Below are positions 49,860 through 61,249 of a stretch of DNA of 64,000 nucleotides, in pieces. Under the pieces are notes generated by a model, which was not told the origin of the DNA, did not search any database, and saw only the letters and a program-made list of their open reading frames with translations. Within the stretch, counting starts at the first letter, position 1; each line of letters begins with the position of its first letter. Made by a program: the position numbers and the translations under genes. The DNA is from Trema orientale (lineage: Eukaryota > Streptophyta > Magnoliopsida > Rosales > Cannabaceae). The DNA lies in the NCBI GenBank assembly GCA_002914845.1, contig JXTC01000013.1, positions 310,001-374,000 on the forward strand, read 5' to 3'.

Positions 49860-50031
49860 GGGCGCGTCTACAGTAGGGGCGCCCCTACATAGGGTCCTGT
49901 CTATTCACCGTTGGATAGGAATCTGTATATAAATAGATTCTCCACAGATTCCCGTTATTCCCCACAGATTCTCATTCAATGATAATTAAGGCATGACCCT
50001 ACGTAGGGATGTCCCTACCGTAGCCATCCCC
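49860..50031. mobile_element. Mutator-type MITE, copy 3 of 3
   Basis: 172 bp, perfect 9-bp target duplication ATAAAAATA (49,851-49,859 and 50,032-50,040). Ends GGGCGCGTCTACAGTAGGGG and GGGGATGGCTACGGTAGGGA (reverse complement). It is in the opposite orientation to copy 1, whose left arm lacks part of the terminal repeat. Confidence 0.92.
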
Positions 50032-50189
50032 ATAAAAATATGAGATAATCTCAAAAATATTCTCTCTGTTTTAACTAAATATCATAGTTAACTCATTTGT
50101 TATCATAAAACTTAAAAATATTTGCTTTATTTTGCAAAACAGAAAAAAAAGTATGCTATATCCATCTTTTTGGTCAAACTTAGAACGCA

Positions 50190-50745
50190 AAGGTCCCGTT
50201 TGGGGGGCAGGACAATGGGAAGGAACTAGACTCTTTAGTCCAGTCCCGTGTTTGGGCTTTTGATGGACTGGATAAAATAGTCTAGTCTCTAAAATAGAGC
50301 CACTCCTTTGGGACTAAATAGACCTACTTAGAACTTGGATTGATTTAGTCCCAAGCACCATGATTTTTTTTTTCGCAAAAATATTTTTTTGGATAAAATG
50401 TTTTTTTTTTTAATCTTTTGTCTATTCTTAAATAAAAAAAAATGCATATCCCATTCTTTTTTCTTTAATAAACATATACTAATTATTAAAAATAAAATAA
50501 AAATATTATTTATTTTATTTTATTATTGTTTAATTTTCTCTTTCTAATTTATGAAATATTTATCTTCTTATTTTATAAAAAAATATTATGAAAACTAAAT
50601 TAATAAATTTTTTATTATGTATTTATGCTCTAGTATTTAGTGACACCAAATACATTACAGTACTAAATAATCTAATATAGTCCAGTCAACTCCAATCCTA
50701 ATTATTAATCTAGTACTACGTACCAAACGAGCCTGAAATGTCTAG
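50190..50745. mobile_element. Putative GTTTGG-type MITE
   Basis: Left AGGTCCCGTTTGGGGGGCAG and right (reverse complement) AGGCTCGTTTGGTACGTAGT, with TAGTCCAGTC motifs near both ends. No clear target duplication, so ends are approximate. Confidence 0.45.
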
Positions 50746-51212
50746 AATACCCTATATATTTCTAAAACCTATTACCAAACACTTCCATATCTATTTTTTT
50801 CAAAAAAAATGGAAACAGAAAAAGAAAATCATTTTTTTAGATTATAGACAAATGTTGATAATTCTTTTTTTGACAATAATTTTTAAGATATTTTTTGTAT
50901 AAATATAAAAAGAAGAAGAAATAAGGTATTTTGAATATCAACATTCTAAGGGTTTTGTTGTTCATTAAGAAAAACTTTAGTAAAAAATTTGACCAAAAAG
51001 AGGATAAAGGTTATTTTTTTTCCTGTTTTAGAAAATAGAGACAATACTTTTGGGTTTTAAAGGAACAGAGGGTTAACTATAGTATTTAGCTAAAATAGAT
51101 GGATGTTTATAGGATTATCTCTAAAAATATAGTATTTAAAACTAGTAGTAGTTTATGTATTTGATTATCTAAAAGAAGATGTTTAGGATCCAAATGATTA
51201 AAGCAAATATTT

Positions 51213-51696
51213 CATTTATTTTATTTTTTTAGGTAAAGATTTTGGAAATTTTTTATTGAATAATATCATCTGCTACAAAAGGAGCTATATGACTATGAAT
51301 TTCCTCAAAGATAATACAATCACTACCAAAAGTGAAGCATAATTTAGCTAGTGAGTGAGCAACCTTATTTCTATCTCTAGGAATTAAGTCACATGAACCA
51401 CCACCAACATCCTTAAGTAGAGAAACAACATCTCTAATTGTCAAGTCAATCGAAAAAAAGCACATTGTAGAATTGATCGCTTGAATAGTATTGAGGCAAT
51501 CACTTTTCACAACACTAATAAGCAAACTAAACTCTTTAGCAAAAAAATGCGTTCATGAATAGCAGCCAGGTTAGCTGTGTAAGGATCAAAACACACAACA
51601 GATTTCCACGAACACAATTCCCAAGCTCATTACGAACAATCATTCTAAAACCTACAAAGCCAAGCTCAAAAAGAATAGCTGCATCTATATTCATCG
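51213..51696 (-). mobile_element. 5'-truncated LINE (L1 type), RNase H end
   Basis: Flanked by a 15-bp direct repeat TTAAAGCAAATATTT (51,198-51,212 and 51,697-51,711), the hallmark of target-primed reverse transcription. The minus strand encodes a plant-type RNase H (RVT_3) domain: ...KSDCLNTIQAIN... and ...RDRNKVAHSLAKLC..., ending at a stop at 51,253, followed by an A-rich 3' end. Upstream of Met 51,525 the domain start (NIDAAILFELGFVGF, VIRN-like) is present but frameshifted. Plant L1 elements carry this domain after reverse transcriptase. A processed host RNase H-like gene is the less likely alternative. Confidence 0.82.
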
Positions 51697-52029
51697 TTAA
51701 AGCAAATATTTGATACCAACATATGTGTTATGTGAGCTATTACTATTTAATAATATTTAATAATATTCACTAATTAAATAAAGACAATTCACATGCTACA
51801 TGTATTGCTAGTAAAAAAATTAGAATAACAGTTGTGATTCCTTACATTATTCTTATTTGAATATATATTTGTAGGGGAAAAAACTAGAGGCACTTCCATT
51901 TTTTATTCTATAATATAATTTGTTTTCTTTTCCTCTAACTTGCATCACTCTTTCTATAGAGAACATGGAAACGGACCTAGATAGTAGTAATATGGGGGCA
52001 AATGACTCTTTTTAAAGTATTTCTAAAAA

Positions 52030-52390
52030 AAAGATAATATCACTTTTATAACTTGTATTTTGATATTTTATTTAAATTGTACCTTGTGTTTTGGTTATTA
52101 TCAACATTGACTTTTAGAATTGAAATCTATTACAAATTTATACCCTGACATAAATTTAGAGCAGTTAATTTACCAAGATGCAGTTTAAAAATTAAAAATA
52201 AACCATATAAAAACTGATCTGAGAATAAGTTTATTAAATCATCTTGGTAAATTAACTGCTCTAAATTAGTGTCAGGGTATAAATTTGTAACAAATATTAA
52301 ATCTCAGGGTCAATATTGATAATAACTAAAACACAAAATATTTACTAAATAAAGTGTCAAAATGCATGGTATACAAGTGATATTATCCCT
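52030..52390. mobile_element. Foldback MITE, ~150-bp arms
   Basis: The left arm from GATAATATCACTT to TTAATTTACCAAGATG pairs with the right arm CATCTTGGTAAATTAAC... to ...GATATTATC, leaving a loop of roughly 50 bp. The ends resemble the GGGATAA end of the 41.5-kb foldback element, and both carry TATACCCTGA/AATACCCTGA-type motifs, so they may be related families. Confidence 0.8.
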
Positions 52391-53460
52391 TGTAAAAATG
52401 ACTTTTCTTGGATGAAAGTTTGACTTTTATATGACTTTTTGGTGAGAGAAAATACGTTACAAAGATGACCTTTTAAAAAAAATATGAATAATAAAAAAAA
52501 CTTTAAGAATACAATAAAATCGAGTAAAAAACTTTTAAAATACGGATTAGCTTTTCGAAAATATGGCCTAATGCACATTAGATCGTGTTAGGCCATTTTT
52601 TTTATTTTTATATATAAAAGAAGACAGGCGCATTATAGGCACCAAGGCGTGCCTGTCCTGCGCTGACATGTTATTTTTTTTTTATTTTTTTATTTTTCTT
52701 TGTTTTTGAAAAAAAAAAACCTTACACGCATATCTATAGTACATGGCACTTACATGTTATTTTATTTTTTATTTTTGTTTTTGAAGAAAAAAAACTTTTC
52801 AGCCCTCATTTTTTGTCCATAATTTCCTTGTTTTCCCCCTCCTAAGTTAATTTTATATTTTAACTCTGTGATTATTTTTAGTTTTAGCTTAAAACCTTTT
52901 AATTAAGGTCGTGTCAATAGTAGGGCTCTCTAATATTGTTCTTGATAAGGCTATTTTATTTTGAACCATAGGATTAAGTGTGGGTGATGATGGATTAGAA
53001 GTGTTTAAGCTTTTATATACGAAGCCGCACACAATTATCCCTCTAAAGAAAGAATTTTAATGACATTATTGGTTTACTTCAGTCTTTTCGTTATTTAGCC
53101 TTTCTTTTTTCAGGTTTAAGAAAATAGAAAATGGAGAATGGCAAAAATGAAGAGATCTAATAGTTTGGGATGTCGATAAATCCCTCCAATTCCAATCTAC
53201 ATTGAATAAATATTAGATAAACAAGGAAAGAGATAAAATTGGAGACAATGAGTAAGCTTCAAAAGGTACAGAGATCAGAGAGTTCTCTTGAATGCCATAG
53301 TCGGAGTCCATTGATTTTGATTTCTCTTCTTAATGAGATACCAGTGCTAGAAGAAATGGCAATACTCTGTTGCTTCCAAACTATTCTAAAAACACTAGAA
53401 AAATGACTGTCCTTGGGTCTTTCAAAAGCCCTTACTTTTAATGCCAATACCTCAACATTA
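52391..53460. other. Intergenic DNA, no gene recognised
   Basis: AT-rich. A short minus-strand ORF at 53,259-53,447 continues to the edge of the retrotransposon at 53,461; I do not recognise it, but it may be an exon interrupted by that insertion. Confidence 0.45.
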
Positions 53461-53465
53461 ATGCC

Positions 53466-54765
53466 TGATAGGCGTCAAATTTTGTCTATGTTTTATATCA
53501 TTTCTCAATATGATTTTGTTAGTTTTATTGATATTTTCACGATACTTATCTGACTTTCTGTGTTTTAGGTGAATTTTGAGGAAAAGAAGTAAAATGGTGC
53601 CAGTCCTCGTGTACTGTAGCGTCTGATATGCGTAAAATCGACCTTTTTAAGTTTTTAAACCTAATTAGACTCCAAATTAGTCTAGGTTTGAGCCTATAAG
53701 CCTCCTAGTACCGCTCCTTTATAAATAAAAACCTCTAGGTTAGAGCCAAAATAATATTAGACTCAATTAACTCAGAAAAGACTGAGAGAGAAAGAGAGAG
53801 AGTTGAGAGAGATCCGGAGCATTTGGAGACATAGAGGAGCTTTATTTGGAGATTCCACCAGTCATCTGCAATCTAATCCAACATTTTCTTCCTTTTCCTT
53901 TGAATTTAATTCTTTAGCATAATGTTTTGTATGCTTGATCTCATGAACATATTAGGCTAGGGTTTTTAATTGGTTAAGGGCCATTTCAAAGCCCTAGGTA
54001 TGATGTACAATTACTATGTGTAATTTCAATGTAGTAGCTATTCTATTCATCAAAGTTGTTATGTTCTTCAGTTCAAATTTAATTTATGATTGATGTGTTG
54101 ATTTATTTAGATACAAAGCTAAATTATTAATATATGATTATATAACTAGGGTTTGAATTGATGTTCGTCATATTTAAACCATTGAGTAGCAAATCTATAA
54201 TTGATATAATCGTTTGACATATTAATTATAGAGAAGAATATGGCCTAGGTTTGTGATACGCATTTGTATGATTAAGAATTTAGATTAGTCAATCTCTTAG
54301 TTTAATGCTTCATTTAGGTTTGTCCTAGAGCGTTTGCGTAGGCAATCTGGTTGAAAAATATTAACTATGGCGTTTGTCTAGGTAACATATAATCTAAGGA
54401 GAGATATGATAGTGATGCATTCCTAAACTATCTAGGATTGATGGCTTTGAGGAATAGTTAATAATTGGAATTTATAGTTAATTGGAAGTTGTGTCTAGTG
54501 GTGGAGGATAGTTTTTAACCAAGTTTTTATCTATTGAGTCTAATTTGTTTATCTTTGATCTTTACTTTAGTTATAGTTTAACTAATCTTTATTTTATAGA
54601 TAATTCTAAAACCCCTATTTATTAGTAGTAATTTAGGTTAGTTTAGGTAAATTAGATAATAATACAAGTTCTCTGTGGGATCGATGCTTTCTTGCTACTG
54701 TACTAGTTTACTAGGATAATAAAAGAAAGGAAAAAAATTATATTTGGTTGCCTGACGACACACCA
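53466..54765 (+). repeat. 5' LTR of the gypsy element
   Basis: 1,300 bp, TG...CA ends (TGATAGGCGTCAAATT ... GACACACCA). TATA-like TATAAATA at 53,720-53,727. Matches the 3' LTR throughout but with many substitutions, so the insertion is not recent. Confidence 0.9.
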
Positions 54766-54770
54766 AATTT

Positions 54771-54788
54771 TGACGTCATTGCTAGGAA
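54771..54788 (+). promoter_or_regulatory. Decayed tRNA-Asp-type primer-binding site
   Basis: TGACGTCATTGCTAGGAA aligns with the Athila-type site TGGCGCCGTTGCCGGGGA. All six differences are C-to-T or G-to-A, the pattern expected from deamination of methylated cytosines. Confidence 0.8.
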
Positions 54789-54886
54789 ACTAATTATTAT
54801 TATTAATTGCTTTCTTTTTTAGATTACTACTAATTTTTATTTTTTGTTTTTAATTTTCAGAGTTTCTATACATTTTAAAGATAGAA

Positions 54887-55670
54887 TTGGCGGTCGAGGA
54901 CAAGATCTTAAAGGATTATGTGACATCGGTTTCAGCTCAACAACCTCTCTGCATTAAGTATCCTCCACTTGATGTATCTTTCGAGCTAAAACTGAGGATG
55001 ATCAAGCTTTTGCCAAAGTTCTATGGTCACCAAGGAGAGGACACAAATAAGCACCTCGAAGAATTCCACATTGTATACTCGAGTATGAAACTAGTCGAAG
55101 TTTCAGAAGATCAGTTGAAGCTGTGAACATTTCCTTTCTCCTTGGTAGACTCAGCCAAAAAGTGGCTATACTACCTCACATTCGAGACGCTTAACACAAG
55201 GAAGGAGATGCATACCATATTTTTGGAGAAGTATTTCCCTACATCTATAGTCCCTAAGATCAAGAGGCAAATTTTCGAGATTCGGCAAGACAACGATGAG
55301 ACTATATATGACTACTGGAGAAATTCAACAAGTTGTGTGCTTTATGTCCTAATCATCAGATGACATATCATCTCATCATCTAATGCTTCTATAAAGGTCT
55401 TCTTACATGGGATAGGAGTATGGTTGATGCAGCTAAAGGAGGTGCTTTGTTAGAGAAAATTCTAGCAAAGGAAAGGAAATTACTTATCAAGATAGCCACC
55501 AACTCTCAGAAGTACAACATGCATTGGCCTTTCTATGAGCATACGACTTAAGTGAAAATCTAGAAGAAAGGTGGATTCTCTTGCCTCTGTAGCTCGTAAA
55601 ATGATAAATCAACAAGCTGAGATGTGTAACTAGTACGCCAAAATTGAAGAGACCGCTCGCGTAGAGCAAG
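54887..55670 (+). pseudogene. Gypsy gag remnant (Retrotrans_gag domain)
   Basis: Retains IKLLPKFYGHQGEDTNKHLE, FPFSLVDSAKKWLYYL, FLEKYFPTS and IRQDNDETIYDYW, the core of plant gypsy Gag. Disabled by a TGA at 55,124-55,126 where Arg is expected (CGA to TGA), a frame shift near 55,316, and a TAA at 55,381-55,383 where Gln is expected. The same frame continues on both sides of the first stop. No zinc knuckle, protease or reverse transcriptase recognised downstream. Confidence 0.8.
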
Positions 55671-58190
55671 TAAATATTGTCTAAACCTCTCCTAGCCCAG
55701 GACCATCACTTGAAGATATGATCAGGGCTTTCACTGTCAAAACACTACAATTCCAACAAGAGTCGAGATCAAGTTTTCAATCTCCATAAAAATGTTGCAA
55801 TGAGTTGTCCATCATAATGCAACCGTTAGAAGCCAAACATCCATCTCCACTATTTGTTTTGCTGGCACAACCAAGTGTAGCGACCGAGGAGAGATTCCCT
55901 ATGGTAGCTCTAAGTGTCCATTATGAGGTGGTGCTAGAATTAGTAGAGAAGACTTTGGACCGATGGTTGACATTCAAGGAGGTCCTAAAGCCGAAGAATA
56001 GGATGAAATCATAGCACTAAAGACTGAAATTAAGTGAACAAGGTTGACCTCATCTCCCCCAATATTATCCACTTTGAAGGAAGTGGAGTAAGAGAGTGGA
56101 GTCAATGAAGAACCAAAGAAGACTCCAATCAACATCTCATTCTTGAGTGTTAACGAGAAAGTTCCCTTGTGTGCCGAAGATAACAAAGTGATAGCTCTTG
56201 TAGACACTTTACCAACTTTGGGGGAGGAGTTGTAAATTTGGTAGGACAACACGAAAGGCAATAGGGAAGATAAAGAAGCGGTACACAAGCTATTGGAGGA
56301 TGCATTTATTGACTTTACCATTGGCTTGAGCTCGTCAATAGTGGTAGTATCTCAACCACCTCCAATCGACCCTTACTTTCTACCCATACCACCATCACCA
56401 TATGCCACCATCCATGGATGTGTGCCAAAAATGAAGTTCTTATATCAAGGCCACCGTATCAAGAGGAGTCTAATTAGAAAGACGAGCTAGAATTCTTTGC
56501 ATCATGCCACAATCAAGGATATTTATAACAAAGACTCATATATTATGTTATTTGATACACATTATGGGGGTAGCTGCTGTTTGAAGAGCAACCATGTCCA
56601 GCTAACGCTGTGAGACCAAGGGATTGACGGGAGTCAACCCCATGAAGAGTACACCCAAATCAGATTTGAAATTTCTGTCTCTTACTGTCTCTTTTCTTTT
56701 ATTTTTGTATTTTGTTTTATTTTCTTTAGTTGGTTATTGTTCTTTTCATTTCCTATCATGCTTTTTCCTTGCATTAAAGTCTAGTACTATATTGAGGATA
56801 TTGTAAGGTTTAAGTGTAGGGGAAAGATTTAGGATTTATTATTGTTTTCTTAGGATGTTTGTTTTTGTTTTTCTTTAGGTTTTTATTTTTTTTTTTAGGA
56901 TAAATTTTTCATTTTAGGTTATGTTCTAGGGACCCTTCTAGCTTCATTAAAGGGACTTGAACTTTAAAATGTTAGAACCCTGATCAAAGATGAGCAATGC
57001 CGAAAATTCATAGAGTTACTTTTGAGTTAATATGTTTGGAGGATAACTATACTTATATCTTTTATTCACACTAACCATACTAGTTAGTACAAAGTAAGAC
57101 ATGTTAGAGTAAGTTAGTTTTTGAAGTTTCACCTTGAATGCTGATTAGATTTCTACGATAACTACAAAAATTAGAACTTTTCCAGAGGTCTGTCAAGGTG
57201 AACGACCAATCGAGTATAACCTGAGAAGTGATTAAGGTATTAGGTTTTGAGCACCATAGCTAAACTAGCTAGTTCCTTGATTTGATGTCTAAGGACTTTG
57301 CCCTACATGTAGATCTTTTCATTTGGTTAGCCATGCTTTTATCCTGTTCACCTAGCCTAAACACTATATTCTACTCTTGGTTCTAAGTATTGATTAGAAT
57401 GAGGGACATTAGGAGGGATGTGAAAGAAAATAAATTGGGTTAGAAACAGAAGATAAGTATGAGAGAGAAATATAAAAGAAAAAAAGGGAAAGTTCGAGAA
57501 AGAATGTAGAGTTTAATTCATTAGACTTGGAAGTTATGAAGAGATGAATGTAAGAAAAAAAATGAAACATATATACAGATCATCTCGGTGAAATGTGTCT
57601 CTATATCCATGAACAACTCTAGAAAGATAGGGTGGTTAAAATGAAGAAAATGCCGTATTGTACAAAACAACGAAATTTGGTCTATGATCTTGATGAATCT
57701 AGGAGTTCGAAGGGCTGTTTGTTAAAAAACAGAAGAAGTCTTCACTCTATGAGATGTTTAGGATCAATTGTTATAACCTATCTTTTCTTTTTGGAACCAA
57801 TACACATTAGCCCGGTTACAACCCGCTTAAAGATATTTTGATCTCAAGAAATACCTTCAGGTGTTGTGGAGATGGTACCAAAGGGGGAGCATATGATTTA
57901 GTATTTTAATTAGGTATCAGGTGGTATTCTTTGTGAAATCTGATAAGGCTACTTTTCGAAATATGTTTAGAGTTATTAACTGCTAGTATTAGTTCTCACA
58001 CACTAACATAAGTATAGTTGTTTGAAGGATATGTTAGCATTCAAAATGGATCCTGAATTGCTGTGATGATTGTTTAAGGGAGGGTTTATGAATGCTTATG
58101 TTTCTCTTAGATGAAAAACTAGAAGTGAGTTAGGTAGAGTCAAGTTAAGATAAGTTTGATATTGTTTGCTCAAGAACTAGCAAAGTTAAA
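55671..58190 (+). other. Internal non-coding part of the gypsy element
   Basis: Short unrelated ORFs only (e.g. 55,805-56,014; 56,293-56,490; 56,624-56,806; 57,632-57,841). The block near 56,790-56,830 (GAGGATATTGTAAGGTTTAAG then TGTAGGGG) resembles the purine-rich motif usual before the 3' untranslated region of Athila-like elements. Confidence 0.6.
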
Positions 58191-58203
58191 GTGTGGGGGA
58201 ATT

Positions 58204-61072
58204 TAATAGGTGTCAATTTTGTCTATATTTTATGTCATTTCACCATAACGATTTTGTTGGTTTTCTTGATATTTTCATGATACTTATCCGACTTTCTGTA
58301 TTTTAGATGAATTTTGAGGAAAAGAAGTAAAATGACACTAGTCCTCGTGTGCCACGGTATGTGACATGCGTAAACCTGACGTTTTGAGGTTTTTAAACCT
58401 AATTGGACCCCAAATGAGTCCGGGTTTGAGCCCACAAGCCTCCTAAGATGGCATCTTTATAAATAGAAGCCTCTATGTCAGAGACAAAACAACACTATAC
58501 TCAATTTACTTAGAAAGACCTAGAGCATGAGAGGGTTGAGGGAAATCTGAAGCGATTGGATATGCAGAGGGGCTTTGTTGGAAATTCCACCAGCCATCTA
58601 CAATCTAATCCAATGTTTTCTTTTCCTTTTCCTTTGAATTCAATTCATTAGCATGAATTTTTGTATGCTTGATCACGTTAGGCTAGGGTTTCTAGTTGGT
58701 TAAGGGCTATTTCAAAGCCCTAGGCATGATGTACCATTACTATGTGTGATTTCAATATATTAGCTATTCTATTCATCAAAGTTGTTCTGCTCTTAAATTC
58801 ATATCTGATTTATAATTGATGTGTTTACTTATTTAGATACACAACTAAATTATTAATGCATGATTATATAACTAGGGTTTGAATTGATGTTCATCATATT
58901 TAAACCATTGAGTAGCAAATCTATGATTGGTATAATCGTTTGACATATTAGTTATAGAGAAGAACATAGCCTAGATTTGTGCTCTGTGTTTGTATTAAGG
59001 ATCTAGATTAATTAATCTCTTGTTAATTGCATAAAACTGGAGTTATCTAGTGCTATTATGTGTTCAGTTTTGCTATGTTCCTATTTGAATTAAGTTGTTT
59101 CAAGTATTTTTCTTGTTGTTTTGATGTTTTATTTGTTTATGTTGATAAGAGAATGAAACAAAGGTATTTGATACAAAATGAGGTGAATTTGTGCCTCTCA
59201 AATGAGTTTTTCAAACATTGGAATCAAAGTTAAATCCGATATGGTCGTAACGCAATGGAAATGAGGCAAATCGAGCTAAAATAAAGAAATAGCGCATCTG
59301 GGAAGCCGCAACACCAACTCTCGGAAACTTTAGGTACCGCAGCACCAAAAATAGCACTACGGTGTCACCTCCTATATCCTTGGTCAGTAATTGACAGCCG
59401 AGATCAACTTTTTGACCATCCAAAAGTCCATATTCGACCTGCCTTAGGTTTGCACGAGCCACCTCTTTAAAGCCCTGTTTTTAGGGTTGAAAGAGGCATG
59501 TTGAGATAGAGAGAAAGAGAGTGGCAGCCATGGAAGGAGAGAAAGAGGAGGAAGAAGAAGATCAATACATGCCCCAACCTATCCATTTTTTGATTTCCTC
59601 ATCAACATCAACATCATAGTTTGTTCTTAGGTTTTTCTCTTCATTTTCTTATGAGTTTTTCATTGTGTTTTTTATATTTAGAGTGTAATATTATTGGGAG
59701 CAAATCTTAGAGAGAGGATTCAAGGGAGCAAGAGCCAAGCTTGGAGGAGGAGCTTGACAACCTCCTTGAACACCTTCATGCTTTTCTAAGGGAGAATTCT
59801 TTAACTTTTCTCTCTTTGATCTTGTATTTCTTGAATTTATTGGATTATAATGTTATTGTTCTCAATTTATATTATGAACTAAATATTTCTTTGTTTAGTT
59901 TTATTATGTGAACCAACCTTGAATCTTTTGTTTGTTTATTTCTCTCATCTTTCATTAATCAAATCCATTGTTGAGTTATTTGTTTTACCTTATACTTATT
60001 GTTTCTATTTAATTGATCACTAAATAGATTGTTAAGTGAAGCCTTTATGAACTTGGGAAGGAGAATTTAGGTTTGGACATAGGTAGAATAACATAAGATC
60101 ACCTAATGTGGGGTGAGTTTGCACAGGATAGGAATATACCTATGTGACTTGTGCAATCTTTGCGTGAGAATTACTAAACTTAATGGATCTAGTCAATTTA
60201 TGTTAGGAGTAACATATTAGCTTGTCTAGGCATTTTCACTTATGTCTTAGAAAGGAGTTTGTGAATATATTCAAATTCTCAGTTGACAACTCTAGTGGAT
60301 TAATTAATTTATGAGGCAAATTGGGAGATTGCATGTTTAAAGGATGGCTGGGAAATTAGTAATCCTAGACATTTTTCTTATTGCTTGCTTTCATTTATTT
60401 TATATAATAATATAGTTTTCTTTGTTTTATTTCTTTCAAATTTATATTTCCGTTGTTTGGATAAAGTAAGAATTGAGATAATTTTAATATTTGCTGTTGA
60501 ATTAGAAATCAATCCCTCTGGGTTCGACACTCTTAGCTCCTAAATCTATCTATATTACTTGTGACTGTGTGCACTTGCATGAGAATGTGTGAATTTATAG
60601 TTGTACATTCTAACCAACATCTCTCAGTTTAATACTTCGGTTAGATTAGTTCTAGAGCGTTTGCTTAGGCAATCTAGTTGAAATAAGTCAACTATGACGT
60701 TTTTCTAGGTAACGTATAATCTAAGGAGAGATGTAATAGTGATGCATTTGTAAACTAGCTAGGATTAATGGCTTTGAGGAATAGTTAATAACTTGAAGTT
60801 GTGTCTAGTGGTAAAGAATAGTTTTTAACCAAGATTTTATCAATTGAGTCTAATTTGTTTATCTTTGATCTTTGCTTTACTTATAGTTTAATTAGTCTTT
60901 ATTTTGTTTAAAAGTCCAAAACCCCATTCATTAGTAGTAATTTAGATTAGATTAGGTTAATTCGATAATAATACAAGTTCTCTATGGGATCGACTCTTTC
61001 TAGCCACTGTGCTAGTTTACTAGAATAGTTAAAGGAATGATAAATTATATTTGGTTGCCTGAGAACACACCA
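58204..61072 (+). repeat. 3' LTR of the gypsy element (split)
   Basis: 58,204-59,020 and 60,625-61,072, together about 1,265 bp, collinear with the 5' LTR. The first bases are TA (TAATAGGTGTCAA) instead of TG, a G-to-A change. TATAAATA at 58,458-58,465. Confidence 0.9.
59021..60619 (+). mobile_element. Solo LTR nested in the 3' LTR
   Basis: TGTTAATTGCATAAAACTGG ... CTAACCAACA, 1,599 bp, with a perfect 5-bp target duplication TCTCT (59,016-59,020 and 60,620-60,624). No internal region: a product of LTR-LTR recombination. Related LTR-like sequence lies at 61,250-62,756 and 4,240-5,144. Confidence 0.88.
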
Positions 61073-61249
61073 ATGCCAATATTAAAAGGAATCACAAATA
61101 AACAAGCTATAAAGAAAAAAAACTCAAAAAGTAGTTTATACCAAAAAATCCCACAAACTAAGAGAAATATTGGATATAAAGGAATCACTTAGGCTAGCAA
61201 TAAAAAACTCTTCATATAGCTGCTCTAACATACGACTGACCCCTCTAGG

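Larger units (their letters stand above)
53466..61072 (+). mobile_element. Athila-like Ty3/gypsy retrotransposon, gag-only, with nested LTR
   Basis: Perfect 5-bp target duplication ATGCC (53,461-53,465 and 61,073-61,077). 5' LTR 53,466-54,765, primer-binding site at 54,771-54,788, gag remnant, about 2.4 kb without recognisable pol, polypurine tract near 58,191-58,203, 3' LTR 58,204-61,072 interrupted by a solo LTR. Without that insert the element is about 6.0 kb, too short for a full gypsy element: a non-autonomous derivative, or one that lost pol. Confidence 0.9.

Noticed and set aside
53259-53447. Host exon interrupted by the gypsy insertion
   Set aside because: The open frame is short and I could not link it to any family or to further exons; kept only as a possibility in the intergenic note.
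55974-56321. Minus-strand ORF inside the gypsy element
   Set aside because: Opposite to the element's sense strand and without any recognisable motif.
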